Below, piece after piece: positions 17,399 to 25,943 of a DNA stretch of 64,000 nt (positions are counted from its first letter, which is position 1; the number at the start of each line of letters is the position of its first letter). Under the pieces are notes generated by a model. The model was not told the origin of the DNA, searched no databases, and worked only from the letters and a program-made list of their open reading frames with translations. The DNA lies in assembly GCF_003049645.1 (NCBI RefSeq), contig NZ_PYWK01000001.1:496001-560000 (forward strand). Reading direction: 5' to 3'. A program made the position numbers and the translations under genes. Origin of the DNA: Metasolibacillus fluoroglycofenilyticus. GTDB lineage: Bacteria > Bacillota > Bacilli > Bacillales_A > Planococcaceae.

Positions 17399-17437
17399 GA
17401 CGTCTAAAAAGCCGTGCATAGCCGGCTTTTTGGACGC
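17399..17437 (+). terminator. Recurrent hairpin (GCGTCCAAAAAGC family), copy A
   Basis: GACGTCTAAAAAGCC pairs with GGCTTTTTGGACG. There is no T tract after it. Close relatives lie at 18571, 51611 and 57791. Confidence 0.55.
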
Positions 17438-17517
17438 AAGCTAGAATGAGAGAAACCTCAGTGAAAGAAACAAAACGAACACCCGCTTTTGAAGTGAGTG
17501 CTATGAATAATCTTGAG

Positions 17518-17591
17518 AACGTAGAAGAAACCCTCAGAAATTTAGAATCCCCCTGAAAAACGTAGAATAAATCCCATAAAACGTAGAATAA
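17518..17591. repeat. Four-unit array, 20-21 bp period, core ACGTAGAATAA
   Basis: AACGTAGAA, AATTTAGAA, AACGTAGAATAA and AACGTAGAATAA start at 17518, 17539, 17559 and 17580 (steps 21, 20, 21). The spacers are unrelated. The rest of the 392-base gap holds only hairpin A and the flgM promoter. Confidence 0.75.
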
Positions 17592-17711
17592 CTATCCGAA
17601 ATTTTCAAAAGGGTAAATAAATATTAAACGAAGAAACAATTATCTGCCTGTTGCACTGATGATTATATTTTTCGCGTGGGCGTGTTAAATCCTTAATCAA
17701 AAAATATTAAT

Positions 17712-17738
17712 TAAACAATTTCATCTACAAACCGAAAT
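17712..17738 (+). promoter_or_regulatory. SigD (sigma-28) promoter of flgM
   Basis: TAAA, 15 bases, ACCGAAAT against the consensus TAAA-N15-GCCGATAT; 36 bases before the flgM ATG. FlgM inhibits SigD, so this gives negative feedback. Confidence 0.65.
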
Positions 17739-17774
17739 ATAATGTAGAAGGAAATTGAAGGGAGGATATATAGT

Positions 17775-18035
17775 ATGAAAATTAATCCATTAAATTTGAG
17801 AGCGATTAATCCATACAATGCCCAGCCACGAGTTACTAAAAACGAAGAAAAAGCAGCATCTTTTGCAGATAAAATTGAGATTTCTTCAGCTGCTAAGGAA
17901 ATGCAAGTAACGGCTGATTACAATACAGAGCGTGCTGTTCGCGTACAACAGCTAAAGGCTGATATTCAGTCAGGTGAATATAAAGTGAATGCAAGGCAAG
18001 TGGCTGAGGATATGCTGAAATATTACCGATTCTAA
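17775..18035 (+). CDS. flgM: Anti-sigma-28 factor FlgM
   Basis: Binds SigD and keeps it inactive until the hook is finished. Length 86 residues, normal for the family. The N-terminal half is polar and likely disordered; the C-terminal half has the binding region with DKIEISSAAKEM and the closing VNARQVAEDMLKYYRF helix. GGAGG precedes ATG. It heads the flgM-flgN-flgK-flgL run under its own SigD promoter. Confidence 0.93.
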   Translation: MKINPLNLRAINPYNAQPRVTKNEEKAASFADKIEISSAAKEMQVTADYNTERAVRVQQLKADIQSGEYKVNARQVAEDMLKYYRF

Positions 18036-18067
18036 GCATAATTTTGAAATAAAGGAGCTCATATGAT

Positions 18068-18562
18068 ATGTCAGTGCTATCCACACTTGAAAAACTAGAG
18101 CGCATGCACAAAAGCTTATTGGAGCTTGCACATAAAAAAACAGACATTATTAAAGCGAACGATATAGAAGCACTAGATGAATTAATTAAAATGGAGCAGG
18201 CACATGTAGCGGCGATCACTACACTTGAGCAACAGCGTCAGTTGATGGTAACGGATTACCTCCGAGCAAAAGGAATTGCTTACACTGACAACCCAACTGT
18301 AGCCGAGCTAATTGACGCCATCGATAGTGAAGAGGAAAAGCAGCAGCTAATCGCTACGAGGGAACGCTTGCTCACATTATTAACTGAGCTTAAAGTGCAA
18401 AACGATTTAAACCAAAAGCTCGTCTATCAATCTTTGCAATTTATCAATATCCAATTAGAGCCATTCCGCCCCGCACGTCCAGATGCCTTTAACTATTCAG
18501 GCGATGAAGTGCGCGGTCAATCAAATCAAAAAAAAGTAACATACTTCGACTCACAAGCATAA
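18068..18562 (+). CDS. flgN: Flagellar export chaperone FlgN
   Basis: Cytosolic chaperone for the hook-filament junction proteins FlgK and FlgL, here encoded just before its clients. The 164 residues are almost all predicted helix (long Glu/Leu/Gln-rich coiled segments to about 140), with a charged tail. AAAGGAG lies ahead of ATG. It is the counterpart of Bacillus yvyG. The annotation rests on FlgN-like helical character and gene order more than on sharp motifs. Confidence 0.85.
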   Translation: MSVLSTLEKLERMHKSLLELAHKKTDIIKANDIEALDELIKMEQAHVAAITTLEQQRQLMVTDYLRAKGIAYTDNPTVAELIDAIDSEEEKQQLIATRERLLTLLTELKVQNDLNQKLVYQSLQFINIQLEPFRPARPDAFNYSGDEVRGQSNQKKVTYFDSQA

Positions 18563-18570
18563 AGAGGAGT

Positions 18571-18602
18571 GTCCCAAAAGCTGTGTATAGCTTTTTGGAC
18601 GT
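18571..18602 (+). terminator. Recurrent hairpin (GCGTCCAAAAAGC family), copy B, inside the flagellar operon
   Basis: GTGTCCCAAAAGCT pairs with AGCTTTTTGGAC between flgN and flgK. No T run follows, so it may attenuate or protect RNA rather than end it. Confidence 0.5.
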
Positions 18603-18712
18603 TGCCGGGTGTGCTTCTATAAAGAGCACACCCTTTAAAATAGAGAGTGCTCTTTGAAAATAGCAAAACACTAGATTTAGCGACTTTCTTATGAATTTAA
18701 AGGAGGAACACT

Positions 18713-20284
18713 ATGCGTTCAACATTTATGGGACTAGAAATAAATAAATCAGGCCTATTTTTACAGCAATCAGCACTTTATACAACTGGTCATAATATCG
18801 CTAACGCTAATACATTAGGCTACTCACGTCAACGTGTAAATATGCAAGCATTACCAGGTTACCCATCACCGGGCTTAAATTCACCCAAAATGCCTGGACA
18901 CTTAGGAACGGGGGCAGAGGCTCACTCTGTTCAACGCGTTCGTGACGAATTTATCGACCGCCAATATCGCCAAGAAACGAATAAACTTGGCTATTGGGAG
19001 GAACAAACAAAGGCAATCGAGCAAATGGAAGATATTTTATCTGAGCCTTCTGAATTTGGTATAAATAAATCATTCGATAACTTTTGGCAGGCAATGGAAG
19101 ATGTTGTTGCAAATTCAAAAGATACAGCAGCAAGACAGGTGCTTATTGCAAAAGCACGTGCGTTAGCAGAATCCTTTAACTATACGGACAAGCAATTAAA
19201 AACAGTTCAGAGCAATCTAGGAGCGCAAATCGAAGCGGATACGAACACAGTAAATTCTTTGCTTCGACAAATTGCAGAAATCAACAGACAAATTATGGCG
19301 GTTGAACCGAATGGCTATGTGACAAATGATTTATATGATGCGCGCGATGTACTTGTAGATAAGTTGAACGAATATTTACCTGTACAAGTGGAGCGTGTAC
19401 CGTCAGGTGGAAACGCTAGCCCTGTATCGGAAGGGAGTTTAACTATTACATACCGCCCAGTAGGCAGCGCGGAGCCAATAATACTTGTACATGGTAAAGA
19501 GTTTGCAGAAATTAGCATCAATAATGCTAGTGGTAAAATCAATGGAACAGAACCGCTTGAACCATTTACAGAAATGCTTGTTGATTGGAAAGGTAGTGCA
19601 CTAGCAGATATCGTGCCGCCAATCGATAAGTTGAATTCAGGTGCTGTGTTAGCCATAAATGAAAGCTATGACTACAGCACGTTTGAACCAGGAAAAGGCA
19701 AGCTTTTATCCAATATTAACTCTTATGGCCATAGTAATGGACAAGGGTTATATCCAGAGATGCTCGATAAGCTTGATCAATTAGTTGAAACTTTTGTAAC
19801 TACATTCAACGCACTTCATCAGAGCGGATATGGGTTAAACGATTCAACAGGTCAGGATTTCTTTGAAGCAGGAGGCTTAACAGCAGCAACAATCAAAGTA
19901 AGAGATGATATTCTTCCAGAGGATATTGCGGCATCAAGTGAACTTGGCGAACAAGGAAATAATAAAAATATTCTCGATATGGCAAAGTCGCAAACAGAAG
20001 TTCAAGTAGGACTGAATGGCGCGACATACCAAGGTTTCTTCAAATCAATGATTGGTGATTTAGGAGTTAGAGGAGAGGAAGCGATTCGCAGTGAATATAA
20101 CTCAGGGACGCTGCGCTTAAGTGTTGAAAACAAGCGTGCTGCGATGAGCTCAGTATCACTTGACGAAGAAATGACAAATATGATTATGTTCCAACAAGCA
20201 TACAATGCGAATGCACGTATGATTACAGTAGTTGACGAAACGTTAGACAGAATTATTAACGGAATGGGGCGCGTAGGTTTATAA
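18713..20284 (+). CDS. flgK: Flagellar hook-associated protein 1 FlgK
   Basis: Forms the first junction ring between hook and filament. Length 523 residues. The N-terminal D0 region (FMGLEINKSGLFLQQSALY, HNIANANTLGYSRQ) and the C-terminal helix (MIMFQQAYNANARMITVVDETLDRIINGM) are conserved and pack as coiled coils; the middle is variable. AAAGGAGG precedes ATG. flgL follows after 34 bases, so both are cotranscribed and probably chaperoned by FlgN. Confidence 0.96.
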   Translation: MRSTFMGLEINKSGLFLQQSALYTTGHNIANANTLGYSRQRVNMQALPGYPSPGLNSPKMPGHLGTGAEAHSVQRVRDEFIDRQYRQETNKLGYWEEQTKAIEQMEDILSEPSEFGINKSFDNFWQAMEDVVANSKDTAARQVLIAKARALAESFNYTDKQLKTVQSNLGAQIEADTNTVNSLLRQIAEINRQIMAVEPNGYVTNDLYDARDVLVDKLNEYLPVQVERVPSGGNASPVSEGSLTITYRPVGSAEPIILVHGKEFAEISINNASGKINGTEPLEPFTEMLVDWKGSALADIVPPIDKLNSGAVLAINESYDYSTFEPGKGKLLSNINSYGHSNGQGLYPEMLDKLDQLVETFVTTFNALHQSGYGLNDSTGQDFFEAGGLTAATIKVRDDILPEDIAASSELGEQGNNKNILDMAKSQTEVQVGLNGATYQGFFKSMIGDLGVRGEEAIRSEYNSGTLRLSVENKRAAMSSVSLDEEMTNMIMFQQAYNANARMITVVDETLDRIINGMGRVGL

Positions 20285-20318
20285 CCTCGCTAAATAGATA
20301 AATGAGAGGAGAAGGAAA

Positions 20319-21230
20319 ATGCGCGTTACACAATCGATGCTATCAAACAATATGCTACGTAACTTAAACACAAGCTACGGCAAACTAGGAAAGCTACAGG
20401 AACAGCTTTACTCTGGTAAAAAAATTACTCGTCCTTCTGATGACCCAGTTATTGCAATTAAAGGTATGTCCTATCGCACAGAGCTAGACCGCACAACGCA
20501 ATACAAACGCAATATTGGTGAAGCAAATACTTGGTTGGACACTACTGATGATGCATTAGGACAGGCAGGAGAGATTTTAAATCGTGTGAAAGAGCTTGTT
20601 GTACAGGCGGCTAATGATACGAATGTTGTAGAAGACCGAGAAAAAATGCAAAAAGAAATGGAACAGTTAAAACGCCAACTTCAGGATATTGCTAATACTC
20701 AAATTGGCGATAAATATATTTTCTCTGGCACTCAAACGGATAAACCGTTATATGTGGATGGAGTTCCAAACCCAAACATTGTGCCGGGGACTACAGGTCT
20801 AGATGCAGATATTGAAATTGATGTTTTCGAAGCAGTGCGCATTAATGTCAATACACCAGGGAAAGATATGTTTGAAGAGATTGATAATTTTATGGATACG
20901 ATTATTACCACTCTTCAAACTGGTACAGGAGAAGAAATTGGTGAATTATTAGGTGATATAGCTGCCGGAACTAATGACTCATTGGCTGATATACACGGTA
21001 CGCTACTTAAAAGTCGTGCAGATGTAGGTGCTCGACAAAATCGAGTAGAATTAATGGAGCAAAGACTAGATTTGCATGAAATTAATGTCACAAAGCAAAT
21101 GTCGATGAATGAAGATACTGAATATGCGGCTACAATTACAGAGCTTGTGACGCAAGAATCTATTCATCAAGCGGGCTTATCAGTTGGCGCAAAAATTATT
21201 CAACAAACACTAGTAGACTTTATTCGATAA
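20319..21230 (+). CDS. flgL: Flagellar hook-associated protein 3 FlgL
   Basis: Second junction protein that adapts the hook to the flagellin filament. 303 residues with a flagellin-like N-terminal helix pair (MRVTQSMLSNNMLRNLNTSYGK split by the LYSGKKITRPSDDP turn) and a flagellin-like C-terminal helix ending in KIIQQTLVDFIR. The central domain is shorter than in flagellin. GAGGAGAAGG precedes ATG. It ends the operon at a strong terminator. Confidence 0.95.
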   Translation: MRVTQSMLSNNMLRNLNTSYGKLGKLQEQLYSGKKITRPSDDPVIAIKGMSYRTELDRTTQYKRNIGEANTWLDTTDDALGQAGEILNRVKELVVQAANDTNVVEDREKMQKEMEQLKRQLQDIANTQIGDKYIFSGTQTDKPLYVDGVPNPNIVPGTTGLDADIEIDVFEAVRINVNTPGKDMFEEIDNFMDTIITTLQTGTGEEIGELLGDIAAGTNDSLADIHGTLLKSRADVGARQNRVELMEQRLDLHEINVTKQMSMNEDTEYAATITELVTQESIHQAGLSVGAKIIQQTLVDFIR

Positions 21231-21236
21231 AAATAA

Positions 21237-21268
21237 AAAGCGTTTGAACAAATGTTCAGACGCTTTTC
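21237..21268 (+). terminator. Terminator of flgL
   Basis: Stem AAAAGCGTTTGAAC with GTTCAGACGCTTTT. The same AAAAGCGTTTG stem ends the flagellin gene at 25852. Confidence 0.75.
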
Positions 21269-21290
21269 TTGAAATGAAAGGTGTGAAAAT

Positions 21291-21857
21291 ATGCGACTCC
21301 CACAAATTTCAATTCACACGACCGATATTCAGATGGATTGGCAAATTCATAAACCAATTCAGCATATTAAGCAACCGAGAGCAGAGCAAAGAATTTCTCA
21401 GCCCGCAGCTACTGTGGAAATCCATACACAAAAAGGAAAGCTATCAATTGATTCGTCACAGGCACGCCGTGATTTAGGCAACTATCCTACTAGCGAAATG
21501 ATTATGCGTTATGCGCAGGAGGGACGCCAAGAGATGATGAAAGGGATTTCGAGACGCGTGCGAGAAGGACGTCAAATGATGTTAAATGCAGGTAAGGGAC
21601 AGCGAGGCGCTATCATTCAACAAATAGCAATGCAAAATAGTGGGCCAAAACGACCGGGACCATACAATATCAAATTCGTACCTTCAGTCGGCTCTGTGAA
21701 AGTAAACTACAGACCGGCGACAGTTGATGTCAATATTCAGCGTAACGAACCAAAAATCGACGTAAAGGTGAATAAACCAATCCATGACTATACACCTGGG
21801 AAAGTAAAAGGTACAATGATACAAAGACCACGAGTGGATATAGATGTTATCGGTTAA
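21291..21857 (+). CDS. yviE: DUF6470 family protein (YviE)
   Basis: A 188-residue protein conserved between flgL and fliW in Bacillus; function unknown. It is basic, with an N-terminal LPQISIHTT strand, a helical middle ([21 protein letters not shown]) and a C-terminal half of repeated short beta strands of the type V-x-V-x-Y/V-x-P. No signal peptide or membrane span is visible. AAAGG precedes the ATG; fliW starts 17 bases after its stop. Recognition is by position and overall pattern. Confidence 0.8.
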   Translation: MRLPQISIHTTDIQMDWQIHKPIQHIKQPRAEQRISQPAATVEIHTQKGKLSIDSSQARRDLGNYPTSEMIMRYAQEGRQEMMKGISRRVREGRQMMLNAGKGQRGAIIQQIAMQNSGPKRPGPYNIKFVPSVGSVKVNYRPATVDVNIQRNEPKIDVKVNKPIHDYTPGKVKGTMIQRPRVDIDVIG

Positions 21858-21874
21858 AAGGAGAGGGCACCGCA

Positions 21875-22318
21875 ATGAACATTGAAACAAAATTCTTCGG
21901 GGAAGTAGCAATTAAAAAAGAAGATATTTTAATTTTTGAGGCAGGAGTACCTGGTTTCCCAGACGCACAAAAGTTTGTACTTCTACCATTAGACGCTGAT
22001 TTACCATTAGTCGTTTTACAATCTATTGAAAAACAGGAATTAGGCTTCATACTTGCTTACCCATTTGCTTTTAAAAAGGAATACTCTTTTGATATTAGTG
22101 AAGAAGAAAAAAGAGCATTACAAATTGAGCAAGAAGATGATGTAGTTGCTTATGCAATCGTCACATTAAAAGAAACTTTCCAAGAATCGACGATGAATTT
22201 GTTAGCCCCAATTGTTATTAATACGAAGAAAAAATTTGGGAAGCAAATTGTTTTGCAGGACAGCGAGCTTTATCCTTTACGCTATCCAATTGGATTAGAG
22301 GAAGGAAGTGCCAAGTAA
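21875..22318 (+). CDS. fliW: Flagellar assembly factor FliW
   Basis: Binds flagellin, or else CsrA; when flagellin is secreted, FliW frees itself to block CsrA and allow hag translation. The 147 residues start [19 protein letters not shown] and include [19 protein letters not shown], the family core. AGGAGAGG lies ahead of ATG. The stop is immediately followed by the csrA ATG, so the antagonists are translationally coupled. Confidence 0.95.
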   Translation: MNIETKFFGEVAIKKEDILIFEAGVPGFPDAQKFVLLPLDADLPLVVLQSIEKQELGFILAYPFAFKKEYSFDISEEEKRALQIEQEDDVVAYAIVTLKETFQESTMNLLAPIVINTKKKFGKQIVLQDSELYPLRYPIGLEEGSAK

Positions 22319-22537
22319 ATGCTTGTATTATCAAGAAAAACAGGCGAATCGATAATGATTGGTGACCAAATTGAAGTAAAGGTGCTGTCGGTCGATGGTG
22401 ACCAAGTGAAGCTAGGCATTGTCGCACCCAAATCAGTAAAAGTTCATCGTTCAGAAGTTTTCGAATCGATACAGGAGCAAAATAAAGAGGCATTAGCAAC
22501 ACCGAGCGATGTCTTGGAAAAATTGAAGAGAAACTAA
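22319..22537 (+). CDS. csrA: Translational regulator CsrA
   Basis: RNA-binding dimer that blocks translation of hag mRNA. 72 residues, start [16 protein letters not shown] as in all CsrA proteins, with the [20 protein letters not shown] core carrying the conserved RNA-contact arginine, and a longer C-terminal helix ([12 protein letters not shown]) as in Firmicutes, which meets FliW. It begins right after the fliW stop. Its target hairpin is visible in the hag leader at 24626. Confidence 0.96.
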   Translation: MLVLSRKTGESIMIGDQIEVKVLSVDGDQVKLGIVAPKSVKVHRSEVFESIQEQNKEALATPSDVLEKLKRN

Positions 22538-22540
22538 GAA

Positions 22541-22577
22541 AAGGAGATACCTACGAAATTTTGAGGTATCTCTTTTA
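22541..22577 (+). terminator. Terminator of fliW-csrA
   Basis: Stem GAGATACCT with AGGTATCTC flanked by A and T runs. Confidence 0.75.
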
Positions 22578-22650
22578 TAAGTTTTAGAATATAGGAAAGA
22601 AGTGTATAGTATAAATAAAAGTAAAACACTCATGTAAAGGAGAATTTAAT

Positions 22651-23733
22651 ATGAGTAAATTAGAGGCCATGCGTATTCATAGTTTTCGTGGCTTGACAGA
22701 TGTTACGTTAGACCATTTTTCTAAAATTAATTTATTTGTCGGAGAAAACAATGCAGGAAAAACATCCTTGTTGGAGGCAATCTATTTAATTGCTAACTAT
22801 TCCTCTAAACAAGGTTTTTTACGATTAGCGAGAATGAGGGAGCATTATATTGGTGGCTTAGCTCGTACACTATCTACTGAGGAGTTAATTAGTTGGTTAT
22901 TTAGTGAAACTGTAAAGCCCATTAAAATAGAGTACGAATGGGCAGGGATGCGTAAATACATTCAATGTACTTTAGAAGAAGAAGAATACCTCATATTAAA
23001 TGATAGCAGTGATGAAAATATAGATATTATAGATAGAGAGCAAGTTGTTAAAGAACAATCGATTGAAATATATGAGAATGAGAACAGTATAGGTAGGCCA
23101 ATCAAATATCAATTTGGTACTTTAAATGAAAAAGTAATTGGAATTATCAAGAAAGGTGACAGTCTATTTAATTGCCATTTTATTTCAGCGATTGATCATC
23201 GTATTGCCCCTTTATCACCTTATATAATTGATGATCTTGTAAAAGATGGAGAAAGACCAATGCTTATTGAGGCTTTGCGTCAATTTGATAAAAAAATAAA
23301 TGGTATCGAACTGCTTATGGCAAATGATAAAGGAAGAAATACAAGACCTATCCCTTATATTCAGCATGAAGATTTGGGGTTAGTGCCTATCTCTATGTTC
23401 GGTGATGGTGTTAGAAAGGCACTTGTTATTGCGTCGCAAGCAATCCGCTTTAAAGATGGAATTATTTTAATTGATGAAATCGAAACAGGTATTCATACAA
23501 AACTCATTCCAACCTTTTTCACATGGCTAGCGGAAATTTGTAATCAATATAATATTCAGCTTTTTGCAACAACACATAGTTTGGAAGCGTTAGATGGTAT
23601 GCTAAAAGCGGCTGAAGCAGACTACAATCAACTTTCTGTATATCGCTTAGGAGAAGATAAAAAGAAATTAAAATATTTTTCTGGCGAAAGGCTAAAAGTA
23701 CTAAGATATGAGCTAGGGCAGGATGTGCGCTAA
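22651..23733 (+). CDS. AAA/ABC-type ATPase of the OLD/AriA kind
   Basis: A 360-residue SMC-like ATPase. Walker A is at about 31-40 (VGENNAGKTS) right after an N-terminal strand; a long variable insert follows; the signature-like FGDGVRKALVIA leads to Walker B (GIILIDEIETGIH) and the H-loop (LFATTHSLEAL). Such single-head ATPases pair with TOPRIM or nuclease partners in phage defence (OLD, PARIS AriA, Gabija-like). AAAGGAG precedes ATG. The next gene is almost contiguous and TOPRIM-like, supporting a two-gene module. It interrupts the otherwise syntenic csrA-hag junction. Defence function is inference. Confidence 0.75.
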   Translation: MSKLEAMRIHSFRGLTDVTLDHFSKINLFVGENNAGKTSLLEAIYLIANYSSKQGFLRLARMREHYIGGLARTLSTEELISWLFSETVKPIKIEYEWAGMRKYIQCTLEEEEYLILNDSSDENIDIIDREQVVKEQSIEIYENENSIGRPIKYQFGTLNEKVIGIIKKGDSLFNCHFISAIDHRIAPLSPYIIDDLVKDGERPMLIEALRQFDKKINGIELLMANDKGRNTRPIPYIQHEDLGLVPISMFGDGVRKALVIASQAIRFKDGIILIDEIETGIHTKLIPTFFTWLAEICNQYNIQLFATTHSLEALDGMLKAAEADYNQLSVYRLGEDKKKLKYFSGERLKVLRYELGQDVR

Positions 23734-23734
23734 A

Positions 23735-24496
23735 ATGAAAAAGTACTTTTATTTTATTGTAGAGGGTGTTCATGATTCGGCAGCTTTAGGGCGTTACTTA
23801 AAAAGAAAAAACATATCGTTAATTCGGAAAATTGAACAGGTAGATTTGTTTTGGGAGAGGATAATACCTAAAAGTTTTCCATTCAATGGCGATTTATTAA
23901 AGCGTATGCCCGTACCAATGTTTTATAGCAACGAGCAGTACTCGATTGCTATTCAAACGGCAGGAGGCGATTCGGGAATTGTAAAAGCCTTTGACAGTCT
24001 TTTGAATTTAGATTATGAACAATTATCAGGAGTTGCTCTATTTTGCGATGCAGATACAAAGCCAGCTGAGCAATGCTTTAATGATTTAATTAGCCGCATG
24101 CTTAATGAAGTGGATGAGGAGTATCATTCGATTTTTAAAGAGGCTGTATTTGGGGAAGTAACTCTTGGAAGTCCGAGTTTTGGTGTTTATATATTTCCTA
24201 ATAATGAATGTGAAGGGACTTTAGAAAATTTATTGTTAGAAGGCGGCGAAATTGTTTATTCTGACTTAATGGCAAGTGCTAAAGAATATGTGAAGCGCAT
24301 TTCTCTAGACTATCGTCAAAAGCATTGGTCCATTTCTAGTGAGCCAAAAGTATTGTTTGGTGTTATGGCAAATGCATTAAAGCCAGGAAAGGCAAATCAA
24401 GTATCAATTCAAGATAATCAATGGATTAGCGAAGAAACAATTACAACAAATAGCCAATCCCGTCTAAATGATTTTTTGGAAAAGTTATTAAACTAA
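23735..24496 (+). CDS. TOPRIM-like partner protein (DUF3226/AriB-like)
   Basis: A 253-residue protein beginning MKKYFYFIVEGVHDSAALGR, where the Glu of VEG fits the first TOPRIM acidic position; ALFCDADTKPAEQC supplies the D-x-D motif. This is the metal-binding core of TOPRIM nucleases or primases. The rest is not recognised. The start could also be the ATG at 23723, which overlaps the ATPase gene. A stop-to-start gap of one base indicates coupling to the ATPase. The pair resembles split OLD or PARIS-like systems; it may instead be a housekeeping DNA repair pair. Confidence 0.65.
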   Translation: MKKYFYFIVEGVHDSAALGRYLKRKNISLIRKIEQVDLFWERIIPKSFPFNGDLLKRMPVPMFYSNEQYSIAIQTAGGDSGIVKAFDSLLNLDYEQLSGVALFCDADTKPAEQCFNDLISRMLNEVDEEYHSIFKEAVFGEVTLGSPSFGVYIFPNNECEGTLENLLLEGGEIVYSDLMASAKEYVKRISLDYRQKHWSISSEPKVLFGVMANALKPGKANQVSIQDNQWISEETITTNSQSRLNDFLEKLLN

Positions 24497-24553
24497 GTTT
24501 AGTTAGCTTTGTCTTCAGAATTAAAAAATTTAAAAATTTTTTTGAAAAACTAT

Positions 24554-24579
24554 TAAACATTTAAAATAACTTACGATAT
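24554..24579 (+). promoter_or_regulatory. SigD promoter of flagellin gene hag
   Basis: TAAA, 14 bases, TACGATAT matches the SigD consensus in most positions. The leader would be about 88 bases long. Confidence 0.65.
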
Positions 24580-24625
24580 ATAGAGTGTAAGGTAAAGGTA
24601 GTACATACTACTGACACCAAACTTT

Positions 24626-24666
24626 CCCACATGGATGTGGGTTATACAAAAACAATTCAAGGAGGA
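24626..24666 (+). promoter_or_regulatory. CsrA-binding hairpin and second site on the hag Shine-Dalgarno
   Basis: CCCACATGGATGTGGG (24626-24641) is a perfect 6-bp stem that presents GGA in its TGGA loop, the classical CsrA ligand. The ribosome site AAGGAGGA (24659-24666) supplies another GGA about 20 bases on. This matches the two-site design known for Bacillus hag. Confidence 0.75.
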
Positions 24667-24674
24667 ATTCTATC

Positions 24675-25838
24675 ATGAGAATTCAACACAACATTTCAGC
24701 TTTAAACACACACCGTAACCTTGCTTTCAACAACACTCAAGCGTCTAAAAACCTTGAGAAATTATCTTCAGGTTACAAAATCAACCGTGCTGGCGATGAC
24801 GCTGCTGGTTTAGCAATCTCTGAAAAAATGCGCGGACAAATTCGTGGTCTTGACATGGCTACGAAAAACGCTAACGACTCAATCTCTCTTATCCAAACAG
24901 CTGAGGGTGCATTAAACGAGTCACACGCAATCTTACAACGTATGCGTGAATTAGCAGTACAAGCTTCAAACGATACAAACGTTAACGAAGACCGTATTGC
25001 GTTACAAAAAGAAGTACAACAATTAAAAGAAGAGTTAACTCGTATCTCTACAGACACTGAGTTCAACACGCAAAAATTATTAAACGGTTCATTCGAAGAC
25101 AAAGTGTTCCATATTGGTGCAAATGGAGATCAAAACATTCGTCTTTCAATTGGAGATACTTCAGCTTTCGAATTATCTTTAGCTAAAGAAACAAAAGCAT
25201 CTGGAGATTACAGTATTTATTCTGGAACTGATGCTGTTGCAGAGTTTATGAGTGGTGGAACAGCTGTAATAACAACAAGTGGTGGGGCTGCTCTACAATT
25301 CACTAAATCAGGTAACGGAACAGACTGGAAAAAATCAGATGGAACTGCCAGCGGCCAAGTAACAGATGCTGCAACAATCGCATGGTTAAATGGTCAAGGA
25401 AGTGACAAAGTAGATGGTAAAACATCGGGTGTGACGCTTGGAGATGGTCTAGCTGGTTACATTAATACAAGTGGTCAAAACCTATTCTATACATCTACTG
25501 CTGCAAAAGCAGGTTCAACAGTTCATGCTGGTTCTACAGTAGACTTAACATCTCAAACAGGTGCAAACGATGCTATCGCTACAATTGATGCTGCATTAAA
25601 ATCAATTTCAGATACACGATCAAACCTAGGTGCTGTTCAAAACCGTTTAGAGCACACAATCAACAACTTAGGTGCAACTTCTGAAAACTTAACAGCTGCT
25701 GAATCACGTATCCGTGACACAGATATGGCTGCTGAAATGATGGCGTTCACGAAAAACAACATCTTAATGCAAGCTGCACAATCTATGTTAGCTCAAGCTA
25801 ACCAACAGCCACAAGGCGTATTACAATTATTAGGTTAA
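24675..25838 (+). CDS. hag: Flagellin Hag
   Basis: The filament subunit, exported through the flagellar type III system. 387 residues: conserved N-terminal D0/D1 (MRIQHNISALNTHRNLAFNN, SSGYKINRAGDDAAGLAISE) to about 165; a low-complexity Gly/Ser/Thr-rich variable region at about 170-295; conserved C-terminal D1/D0 (ENLTAAESRIRDTDMAAEMM, QAANQQPQ-like end, here NQQPQGVLQLLG). It is longer than the Bacillus subtilis Hag because of the surface domain. Codon use is strongly biased, as expected of a highly expressed gene. The Ser/Thr residues of the variable region are likely targets of the glycosylation operon downstream. Confidence 0.97.
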   Translation: MRIQHNISALNTHRNLAFNNTQASKNLEKLSSGYKINRAGDDAAGLAISEKMRGQIRGLDMATKNANDSISLIQTAEGALNESHAILQRMRELAVQASNDTNVNEDRIALQKEVQQLKEELTRISTDTEFNTQKLLNGSFEDKVFHIGANGDQNIRLSIGDTSAFELSLAKETKASGDYSIYSGTDAVAEFMSGGTAVITTSGGAALQFTKSGNGTDWKKSDGTASGQVTDAATIAWLNGQGSDKVDGKTSGVTLGDGLAGYINTSGQNLFYTSTAAKAGSTVHAGSTVDLTSQTGANDAIATIDAALKSISDTRSNLGAVQNRLEHTINNLGATSENLTAAESRIRDTDMAAEMMAFTKNNILMQAAQSMLAQANQQPQGVLQLLG

Positions 25839-25851
25839 TCTCTGATAATCT

Positions 25852-25886
25852 AAAAGCGTTTGGGAATTTTCTCAAACGCTTTTTCT
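25852..25886 (+). terminator. Terminator of hag
   Basis: Stem AAAAGCGTTTGGGA with TCTCAAACGCTTTTT, continued by TCTTG. Confidence 0.8.
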
Positions 25887-25943
25887 TGATGTTTTTGTAA
25901 TTTTGCCGATAATAAATATATAAAACTAAAGGTGGTTTGGCAG

